Origin: Chara braunii
Taxonomy: Eukaryota; Streptophyta; Charophyceae; Charales; Characeae
Length of the DNA: 21,645 bases
Assembly (NCBI GenBank): GCA_003427395.1
Contig: BFEA01000468.1
Coordinates: 137,138 to 158,782 of the forward strand
Direction: 5' to 3'
The notes beneath the pieces are model-generated. The model was not told the origin of the DNA, did not search any database, and was given only the letters and a program-made list of their open reading frames with translations. Position numbers and translations under genes: made by a program. Position 1 is the first letter of the stretch; the number at the start of each line of letters is the position of its first letter. This document shows positions 1 through 8,340 of the stretch, piece by piece.

Positions 1-3000
1 GTGTGGGGACAAAGGCAGGGGTGGCACGGGTGGTGGGGAGGTCGTGACCACGGGGGGTGTTGTCCGATTCGGGTCGGTCTGCTGGCCTTGTGTCCCGGTC
101 TGGGGGGTGGGGTGTTGTGCAGGGGGGGGGAGATAGGGAGCAGAGGTTGGCCCACGACCGGACGATAAGTGACTGGTAGCGGGATCCATTGCCAATGTCT
201 CTCATTCTGCCACCATGGTTTCCACAGCATATGTTGAGATGTGTCCAGCTCCCCCAGTTTCTTACCCGGGTCCAACCATAGGTGCTCAAAGAGAATTATT
301 TGTTCTGATCTTTTTAAGGGGTCTGTTAATTGAGCTAGTGAGTCTTTTAGTTGAACCCAGGCCTTATGTATGGCCGCTCGTATGGTTTCGATAATATGCG
401 ACTTGGCTTGCTGGTAGCCGAAAACATGTTCTTTCCTTTCATGGGAGCATCTTGCACGCCAGGCTGTCATCACGATTTCCAGTCTGGTGATCGTGACAAG
501 GTTTCTCTGAAAGGGTGTCCATGTTTGTGCAGAGGCAGGGAGGTGGCCTAACAGTATCACGGCCGGGTCCCATGGGAGGTCTAGCCCGGCGAGATGCCGC
601 CAGGCCGCGCTCCACCACTGCCAAATCTGTCTTGCCATAGGGCAAAACAGCAGGCAGTGTTCGAGATCGGCTATTTGCTTCGGAGTTGAGCGGCCGCAGA
701 AGGTGCAGATTGGGGACAAAATCTGTTTTTGTTCCAGTTTCGAACGGGACACTACCCAGTCGGGAGTCGGTAGGCATCTATACATAATCTGCCATTGCAG
801 TGCCCTTTGGGATGTGGGCATTAGATGGGCGCATCGGGGCCAGGCAATGCTGTCAATCTCCCAGCTCGTGAGTGTGGAGTCTCGTTCCCAGCGATGTTTC
901 ACTATGTTTGTGGTGTCTATTGTTCTGTGCGTTTTTCTGTAACAGTCTTTCACTGTGAACTTCCAGAATGGGAGTGGCTTAGTGCCTCCCCATTGCCATT
1001 CAGAGGGGTCAAAGGGTAGCTGGCACAGGGGAATCGAAGATTCGTACCCGTACCAACCGTCGTTGTCATCTCCTAGGACCCTGACTCTGATAAGGGCAGT
1101 CCAGGGCAGCACAGTATCCAGATCCTCATTCCTTTTAAGCGGTGTGAGTCGGGCGCCTGGCAGTTCCGGCTCATACGCCTCCGCGTCCACGTGTTGTGGT
1201 GTTTGGTTGGTGACCTTGTAAATAACCATGGGTAGGGGGAGAGACGACACCGGGACCACCCAATCGCCCTTCTGCGGTTGCGGACCTCGTTTGAGGGCCC
1301 GCAACCAGGCTATGGGGACAGCGTCTTGGAGGGTGTTCAGTTTGTCTTCCAGACCTTTGATGTTCTTTAGTTGCTGTCGGAGTTGGGTATCCGATTTCCA
1401 CTTTGCTGTCGGTGTGTCCCATAGGTCCCCTAGTGAGAATATCCCTTTCTTCACCCATGACAACCAGTGTGATCCTTTTGTGATAGAGAAAGGTTGACCC
1501 TGGGTGTCCAGGATTTGCGGGTTCCCAAACCACGGCTGCCTCCATACTTCGTGCCACCTTGGTGGTGGTGGGATCGTCTCGGGGCCGATATCTCTCCATA
1601 GTGCCACGAGGGAGGCCCACATGGGGTCATTGACTAGGTCTGTTCTAGCTGTTCTGTCGTGGGTGTCGGCTACAGTGGTTCTTGGAGGCGTAGGTATTGA
1701 CCAGGCCGGGTTTGTTATCCGTACTAGTGGGTGGATCGATGATCCCGAGGGTGTTTCTGGCACGAGGCAGCTTAGTTGGATGTGTGCCAGGGGAGCCCAT
1801 GGGAGGTCGTCGGCCATCAGCAATCGCACAATGACTTTGAATACCAGGGCCTTAATCTGGTCTTCTGGGTCTATAATTCCCAGGCCTCCTTTGGTCCTTG
1901 GTTGAGCCACTTGGGCCCATGCCACCCTTTTTATGCAGGCCCTCAACTCGTGATCGTTTCTCCACAGGTATGCTGCGATTGCTGATTTAAGCAGTGTTAG
2001 TTGGCGCGGTAGGAGAGTCCAAAAGGCAGTCTTATACCATATAGTTGACAAGATTGCGTTGTTAATGGCTAGGGCTCTGCCTACAATGGAGGTATGTAGG
2101 CCCTTCCATTTGGCCATGGCGTGGATTGCAGTTTGAACGAGTTGGTCCCCATGATCCTTGGGGGGCCCTAGAGCTGTGAGTCTTATCCCCAGGGTGCGGA
2201 TGGCTTCCTCTTCTGATCGCCACTGGGGGTTCGTCCGGTGGAAGGTCCACCGCGTGAAGCCACCATCCCTCCGTTTTAGCCCCCCAGTTGACATTCATGT
2301 CTGCTGCGATGGAGAAGACTTGTATTGTGTGTGACAGAGCTTGCATGCTGGCTTTAGAGGCTTTGATAAAGACAGTGAGGTCGTCAGCGAACATTGAGGT
2401 TACCGGTATCTTGTGTGTCGAGAGCTCTGGGATGGAGATCCGCTCAATGGCTGGGTTAGCTCGTATAAGCACTGCCACGGCCTCCATGACTATCACAAAG
2501 AGTAGCAGGGCGATCGGGTCTCCATGTCTCACCGACCTTTGCAGCGGAAAGGGTGCTGAGAGGTGGCCATTTATCATTATGTTCGTTGCCGCAGAGTGGT
2601 GCAGTGTGTGGATCCATTGTCTAAATATAGGTCCAAAGTTCATCTTGTCTAGGCAGAGATCCAAGAAGCGTCAGTCGACGTGATCATAGGCCTTTTCGAA
2701 ATCAATGAATAAGATCGCAGCTTCGACACGTCTCTGTCTTGCATACTTGATCGTCTCATTGACCAGCAAGACATTGTCTTGGATGTTCCGATGGGGCATG
2801 AACCCTGTTTGGTCCATGTGAATGAGGTGATGCATGTAGGGGAGGATTCTGTTACACAATGCTTTCGCCACCATTTTGTATGGCAGGGGTAGGAGAGTGA
2901 TTGGGCGATAGTTTCTAATTTCTGCCCGATCCCCTTTTTTGTAAAGTAAGGTGGTTACGCCTTGTCCCATGAGATCCCCTAATCGTCCTTCCTGTTGGGC

Positions 3001-4717
3001 TGCATGTATGTATGTCATAAGGTCTGGGCCTAGGAACTCCCAAAAGTGGAGCCAAAATTCTTTCGGGAAACCGTCCAGGCCCGGAGTTTTTTCATCATCC
3101 ATGGATTTCAGCGCTACGTAGATTTCATGCAATGAAAGAGGTGCGTCCAGAGCCAGTCTCTGAGGCTGAGAGATGAGGGCTGATAGGTTGTGAAGCATGG
3201 CCGATCTGGCGTGGGACAAAGTTTCTTCACCCCAATGTGCATTATCAGTTGTGAAGAGTTTGTGGTAGTATTGTGTAGCGTAGTCCACTATTTTATAGGC
3301 GTTCGCGACATCCGGCTGGTTCTGGTTGAAAGGGTGGTGCAACTCAGCCACCAGGTTTTGCCTTGCCCTGTTCTTGGCTTTATTGAAGAATGCTTTGTCC
3401 ATCGTCCCCTCTGTGTCCGCTTTTCGAATCCGGGCGTGGATTCTCCATTTCTCTGCTTGGTGGTCAAGGTGGGCTTGTAAGTGATCTCTCGCGTCTTGGA
3501 GCTGCGCAAAAATTAGTGGGTCTAGAGTTCGTTCCAGTAGTTGTTCGTCCCACTGTTCCAGGGTTTGCATCAGACTTTCCAGGGTGGCTTTTCGATCTCT
3601 TGCTTGTTTGATTGAGAATTTTTTAATTTGCTCTCTGAGATTGGCCATACCTGTGTTGAACCAGTCCACTATCGACGCATGTACATATTTCTGAGTTGCC
3701 CAGTATGCCCAGTATTCTTCCACTAGCTGGTGGAGTTTTTGTAATTTGAGTAAGGACGTGTTGAACTTGTAGAAACTGGGGCCTCGAGACAGGTTGTGAT
3801 GGAATGAAAGGCCCAGCACTATTCCTCTGTGATCAAATGATCTGCAGGGACTGATAGTTTGTATCTCTGCTACTGTTACCAAGCCTGTAAGGGTCTGTGA
3901 GATGAGGAAGAGATCTATCCTGGAGTTGGATAGGCCTGCTTCTCCTCTGGACCGCAGGCAAGTGTATGCTCTCTTGTTGGGGTGAGCCAGTCTGTACACA
4001 TCACAATGATGCATTTCTGCCATAATGTTATTGAGCATAATGACGTCAGGTTGCATGTTTCCCGCTTGTGGCTGGGAGGAGGACGACCGTCTGTCCAGGG
4101 TCGGGTCAGGTGTGACGTTGAAGTCCCCCGCCAGGATCAGCGGGCAGTCATTTGGTAGAACCTTTGTCAGTTTTTGCAGAAATTGTATCCTATCTGTACT
4201 GTCGTTCGGGCCGTAGATGTCGACGATGCATATCGTCTCCTCTCCCACAGATGCCTTAAGGTAGACCCATCTGCTGTCTAGTCTGTCGAAGTTCGATTGC
4301 AGTGAGCCGTGACGAAGGGGGAAGCCATATAGCCACCCCAGCTAATGCTTTGGCCACTGCCGGCGCCGAGTATGTTGCATGTGGCCAGATTTGTCTATGT
4401 TTGGCCTGATGGTTCGGACTATGGGATAGATGAGTCTCTTGAATGCATACTGCATCTGGCCACGTCTCGGAGTCGGGGTGTTTGATTTCGTTCCAGATCG
4501 CCGCTATTTTCTGTTGAGTAGCCGTCATAAGGTCGTTAACATTTTGAGATTTAATTTGTAAATCTGCTTGGTTCAGTTTTTTGACCCACTGTGGCAGTTT
4601 TCTAAGTGTCAGTGGGACGACCGGAGCGGGCGGGGGTTGTGGAGGTGGCGGATGTGCCCTTGCCGGTTGCTCAGGTAGGAGTCTGAGCGGCGGATGTTGT
4701 GGTGGGTGTGGATCCAT
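1..4717 (-). pseudogene. LINE-A ORF2: APE-like endonuclease / reverse transcriptase / zf-RVT, three lesions, open at left edge
   Basis: ORF2 would nick target DNA and reverse-transcribe the LINE RNA at the nick. I start it at the ATG at 4717; the first ~37 residues are strikingly proline-rich. The endonuclease shows SQNVN, the catalytic Glu of IQETHL (about residue 94), AGDFNV, SRIDLFLIS and a FDH in place of the usual SDH. The RT shows RNYRPITLL, motif A FIDFEKAYD (Asp codon 2703-2701) and FADD (Asp codons 2385-2380). A zf-RVT finger lies near 700-600: CTFCGRS, then an H-x5-C. Lesions: an extra base in a G5 run (4317-4321); an in-frame TGA at 2673-2671, where motif A continues and Trp is expected; an extra base in a C6 run (2280-2285). 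Below ~2280 one frame stays open for about 750 codons to base 1, ending in another Pro-rich stretch. The frames are read directly; the ancestral states are inferred. Confidence 0.88.
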
Positions 4718-4742
4718 TTGGTTTGTCTTGACTCGAGACTAT
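1..4742 (-). mobile_element. LINE-A, L1-type non-LTR retrotransposon, 3' part beyond the window
   Basis: Minus-strand non-LTR retrotransposon recognised from its ORF2: endonuclease, reverse transcriptase and zf-RVT finger in the usual order. The 3' end, poly(A) and target-site duplication lie beyond base 1, because the ORF is still open at the window edge. The 5' border is not resolved: no complete ORF1 is present upstream of the ORF2 start, so the copy is either 5'-truncated or its ORF1 has decayed beyond recognition. Its protein is clearly different from that of LINE-B and LINE-C, so it is a separate LINE family. Confidence 0.9.
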
Positions 4743-4930
4743 CCAATCACCGTGTCGTTCACAGTCTGTTGAGGAAGGGGGGGTCGTCCCAGGCATTGGC
4801 GGCGTCCAGCATCCCTTTTTCTTTCAGGCTCGATCAGGGAGCCAGCCGGGGCCACTGGGGGGCACCAGTATGTCCATTTGACCCCCTATCCGCTTGCATC
4901 TACCTTACTGCTACCTCATTTTTGTAAGAA
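4742..4930 (-). other. Possible ORF1 tail or 5' flank of LINE-A
   Basis: This stretch lies directly upstream (on the minus strand) of the LINE-A ORF2 start. One frame ends in a stop at about 4741 shortly before the ORF2 ATG, and another gives a short tail reading DAANAWDDPPFLNRL followed by a stop. Neither contains a recognisable ORF1 domain or zinc knuckle. It may be the end of a decayed ORF1, the inter-ORF spacer, or plain flanking DNA. Confidence 0.25.
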
Positions 4931-5192
4931 GTGGGGTCCTGCACCCCTTGGTATGGATGCTAGGACAATATTGGAGAAAGTTGCTAGGTTTTTGTCCGCC
5001 GTATAGCCTAACTTCGAACGACATTCCATCCTAATTCAGCCTCAATGAATAAAGTCTACACTACTCACCTCTCACTACCGCCTTAACCCGAAAACAAGGT
5101 ACACACCTTGTATTCAAGTTACCTCCGGAAAACGGGTTCGAAGAAATCGCTGTTAAATTTTCGAATACAAAGTACCCTCGAATACAAGGTAC
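4931..5192. other. Intergenic spacer with scattered GAATACAAGGTAC-type motifs
   Basis: No gene is seen. From about 5094 the motif CAAGGTAC and its complement begin to recur in both orientations (for example 5095, 5105, 5184). This leads into the long palindrome that follows, and it looks like degenerate copies of the same foldback arm. Confidence 0.5.
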
Positions 5193-5278
5193 CCTCGAAT
5201 ACAATGTACGTACCTTGTATTTGAATACAAGGTACGTACCTTGTATTCAAATACAAGGTATGTACCTTGTATTCGAGG
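5193..5278. repeat. 86-bp palindrome without spacer
   Basis: Bases 5193-5235 pair with 5236-5278, with the centre at the GTAC of 5234-5237. Checking base by base, only two of the 43 pairs fail (5210/5261 and 5205/5266). The core 5211-5260 is a perfect 50-bp palindrome made of alternating GAATACAAGGTAC and its complement. Its arm end CCTCGAATACAA is shared with the foldback element at 16296-16408, so the two may be related elements. Confidence 0.93.
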
Positions 5279-5301
5279 TGTGCCTTGAAACTGTCATGTA
5301 A

Positions 5302-5432
<131 letters not shown>

Positions 5433-5570
5433 GCTTGCGCTGTCCACTCACCTGCTTCCACACACGGGTGCAATGCTCTTTCTCTCACACACACACACAC
5501 TCAAACCCAACTAGCATTCAAATGCATGCCAGATCGTGAGCATGCAGCACAGTCATTGTGTTTTTTTTTA

Positions 5571-5773
5571 AATAGGGGTAACTTCAGTAGAGTCACAAAA
5601 ACGAGTTATAATTGCACTATGGTGCAAGATACAGTTTGGAATTGCACTTCGGGCACCGTACCTGACCAGAAATCTGGGTTGTATACATTGCCTAAACTGC
5701 AATTCAAAACTGTATCTTGGCCCATAGTGTAATTATAACTCATTTTTGTGACTCCCACGTAGTTTCCCTTGAA
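5571..5773. repeat. Foldback (MITE-like) element, about 200 bp
   Basis: An inverted repeat centred near 5672. The block 5590-5646 pairs with 5698-5754 at 52 of 57 positions by my count. Weaker pairing continues outward (AGGGGTAACT against its complement near 5761-5770) and inward to a CCAGAAATCTGG centre. It has no coding capacity; the similar short ORFs on the two strands simply read the two arms. No target-site duplication could be fixed. Confidence 0.85.
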
Positions 5774-5859
5774 AAAAATGAACGTCACGCTGCAGCGCCG
5801 TCCTGGTAGTGGTCGACGGTGTTCTATTTGTGATATTATTACTAATATTTACAAAATAC

Positions 5860-6447
5860 TTTTTTTTTTTTTTTTTTTCCCTTGCCCTAGGAAAGTTGCA
5901 CCCGTACCTTGTTTTTGGGTTAAGACGGTGGCTCAAACACAACATCTGGAAAAAAAAATCATTTTTAACTGCAGTGGTCTGCGGGGTGGTGTCCTCTTTG
6001 TACATTACTCCTATCATCTGTCTAGCTCTACCTCCTTTTACTCCTGGAGGAACTACTGGGCCTAAAATGGTCGGTGGGACTACCTCGGCCCAGTGGACAC
6101 AGTCCTTCTATCGTGACACTCTCCTATCTGATCCACTCCGACCCTACAGAACAGAGTGCCCTGGTAGTTACTATAAGCTCACCTCGGTTCTCCCATGCTT
6201 ATTCTATAGTCCTACCACAATCGTTCCTTCCAGTCCTAGCTCTCAGGTTAACTCTTATCAACCTAAACACTCGGTCGCAGCATCTATCGAGCACACTTTC
6301 TCAATTGCCTGTATTGTGCAGCTCCAAAACCCACTTTGAGATCGACTGACCTCTGGTGGCGTCCACGGTTGTCAGTTGGTTCCGCCTTGCCCATGTCCTC
6401 CGAAACCATTTCAAGTTCCAACCATCTTCTACTGCCTCGACCCAACT
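5860..6447 (-). mobile_element. LINE-C, 3' segment: end of ORF2, 3'UTR and poly(A)
   Basis: The 3' part of a LINE interrupted by LINE-B. On the minus strand the frame from about 6420 to a TGA at 6303-6301 reads NLKWFRRTWARRNQLTTV and ends SKWVLELHNTGN. It aligns with the LINE-B C-terminus NQLRWFMHTWAKKQKLATV, ending SRWILEMRNPGE. A ~420-bp 3'UTR follows and ends in AAGGG plus an A19 tail (T19 at 5860-5878 on the plus strand). LINE-B also ends in AAGGG followed by poly(A). The plus-strand 176-codon ORF over this segment is antisense to the UTR and is not a gene. Confidence 0.88.
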
Positions 6448-6459
6448 GTGCCTTCCTTC
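6301..6459 (-). pseudogene. C-terminus of LINE-C ORF2 (second half of a split pseudogene)
   Basis: It encodes the last ~50 residues of the LINE-C reverse-transcriptase protein, ending at the TGA at 6303-6301. The frame joins the segment at 15262-15990 through the 12-bp duplicated target: WRRKA on the right side continues here into the arginine-rich stretch before NLKWF, exactly where LINE-B has WRRKAKAGKESRNQLRWF. One single-base frameshift lies around 6421-6430. Confidence 0.85.
6448..6459. repeat. Left target-site duplication of LINE-B
   Basis: GTGCCTTCCTTC lies directly beyond the poly(T) end of LINE-B (its 3' end on the minus strand) and recurs exactly at 15262-15273 beyond its 5' end. 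Twelve bases fits the usual 7-20 bp range for L1-type target-primed insertion. Confidence 0.88.
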
Positions 6460-6922
6460 CTTCTTTTTTTTTTTGTTTTTTTTTCCCTTAAACCAATCAT
6501 CTTAATTCATTATAGATCAAATTGAGGTCAGGGACCCCACAGTTCGACCCGGAGTACGCTTAGCTTACAGGCGATAGTCTGCAGAACTCGGGACTACTGA
6601 GTTCCAATTCCTAGTTCGTCGTAACCATAACCAAAAATATGATCTTACTTCAATCGCAGTCCAAGTCTGCTGGCTCTGGATACCCACGCGTCTCTCGAGA
6701 CCCTTTAGCCTCCGACTTCCAAGTACCCTGATTAAATCCTTGCCCATCCCAACTACTCCGATCTACTCTACTATATGGGACTAACACGGCCTAGAGGTCC
6801 TGGGCCCAGGACCGGGGCCTACTTGACACTCTGCTAAAAGCCTACTGCGACCCTGGAACACCGAGTGTCCTGGAGTGTGGTTCTGCTTACTAATCACCTA
6901 CTCCTAACTCACTTTCTACTGC
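6460..6922 (-). other. LINE-B 3'UTR and poly(A) tail
   Basis: It follows the ORF2 stop at 6925-6923. The transcript sense ends in AAGGG then A9-C-A11 (plus-strand T runs 6464-6474 and 6476-6484). It contains an 18-bp perfect palindrome, GGTCCTGGGCCCAGGACC, at 6796-6813. No other gene is seen here. Confidence 0.8.
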
Positions 6923-8144
6923 TCATTCTCCAGGATTGCGCATTTCCAGAATCCAACGCGAGATCTTCAGGCCCCCGCTTGTGTAAACACTTGCCACTGT
7001 TGCCAGCTTCTGTTTTTTTGCCCAAGTATGCATGAACCACCTCAACTGGTTTCGAGACTCTTTGCCTGCTTTAGCTTTTCGCCTCCAGTCCACCCGGATG
7101 GCCTGCTTCAGGCCCTGCTTGATAAGGCATTTGGTCTCCATGTCCGACAGGGTTTTTTTTTGGAACCGTGCTCGGTTCCTGTCGTTCCAGATCACTTCGC
7201 AGATTAGACCTCTGACTACCTGAGTTACGTAACCCCAGCCCCGATGTCCCTTTGCACTGGCCGGTAGGAAACCCAACAGCCCCCATCTCTCATCCCAGGT
7301 TACGGACGGGTCACCGAACTTGCTCCAGTGATGCGCCCACCATTTCCATACCCATTCGAATGCTGGGCACTCCCACCACAGGTGTCTGCATCTGGAGCAA
7401 CCGAGGTCCACCTCCATGCCCCTGCTCCTTAGCCAGACTGCAAACGGAGTTACCAAGAGAGACAACATCCACAGTAAGCTTCCCTGTTTTCTGTTTGGTA
7501 GAATTGTGATGGTTTCCCAAAGTCTCTCGAATTCTGGGCCGGCTTTTGAAAGATCCTCCGTCCAGACTGATTGCCATCTGGATGTACCTATCTGAGCTGG
7601 CTTATTCCGACGGGGGCCAGAACACTGGTACCCTTAGGAGATTGTGTAGTCTAGCAAGCTCATGGGCGATTCATCCCCTGCACAGGGCGACCAACTCCAA
7701 GCATTGGGATCCAGCCTCAGTTGCAGTAACGGGGTTTTGCCGATCCAGTAGGGCGCCCGACGTAGTCCCGGTTCACCTCGTTGTTCCGCTACCCTCGCCT
7801 GTGTTGGATTGTCCCAAGCTTTTACTGTCACCTCTTCCAGTAACATCAGGGTGTTTTTGAGACACTTTCACTGCGCCATCTCTCCACTCTCCTGAACCCA
7901 CTGGGCATGATATCTTTGACCTTCCACAACACCTTCTCGTCCACTTCTGAGTTCGAGATATACCAGGTCCCCACCGGGTCCAACCCTCTCAGCCCAAATA
8001 CATCCAGTCATTCTGAAGGAAGAGAGTTCACCACAACTCTCCAGTGTTCCTCCACTCTTTGGAGACCTCTTAGCTTCATTCTTACTTCGCTTAGGGGCTT
8101 CCAACTACCCAGACTGGTGGACCACAAACAATTCCCTGTTAAAA

Positions 8145-8148
8145 GGTC
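8145..8148. repeat. Left 4-bp target-site duplication (GGTC) of the foldback element
   Basis: GGTC directly precedes the left arm end and is repeated at 8341-8344 directly after the right arm. It is not part of the arms, since an inverted copy would read GACC on one side. Confidence 0.75.
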
Positions 8149-8340
8149 ATTTCGTCAAAACGGACATATTATATTTTTTGAACGAAATTAAAATTGAGTT
8201 TTTGAACCGAAATCCGGTCCAAATTTTTGGTTTTCGGGGGTCCGACGTTCCCCGAAAGCCAAAAATTTGGACCGGATTTCGGTTCAAAAACTCAATTTTA
8301 ATTTCGTTCAAAAAATATAATATGTCCGTTTTGACGAAAT
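8149..8340. mobile_element. 192-bp near-perfect foldback element (MITE-like) inside LINE-B ORF2
   Basis: Arms 8149-8239 and 8250-8340 are 91 bp each and, checked base by base, differ at only one pair (8231/8258). The 10-base loop reads GTCCGACGTT. The ends read ATTTCGTCAAAACGG. It is flanked by the 4-bp direct repeat GGTC (8145-8148, 8341-8344), and removing one repeat plus the element restores the LINE-B frame (WIKQR/PFNREL). There is no coding capacity; open frames on both strands are mirror readings of the arms. Arm identity makes it far younger than its LINE host. The superfamily is undetermined. Confidence 0.93.

Noticed and set aside
2671-2673. TGA read as a recoded tryptophan codon (alternative genetic code)
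   Set aside because: LINE-B also has TAG and TAA interruptions and both elements carry frameshifts, so pseudogene decay is simpler; the transporter-like exon is too short to test for recoding.
5809-6339. 176-codon plus-strand ORF with a hydrophobic stretch, possible membrane protein
   Set aside because: It lies antisense over the LINE-C 3'UTR and ORF2 end and crosses the T19 tail; the minus-strand reading explains the sequence.
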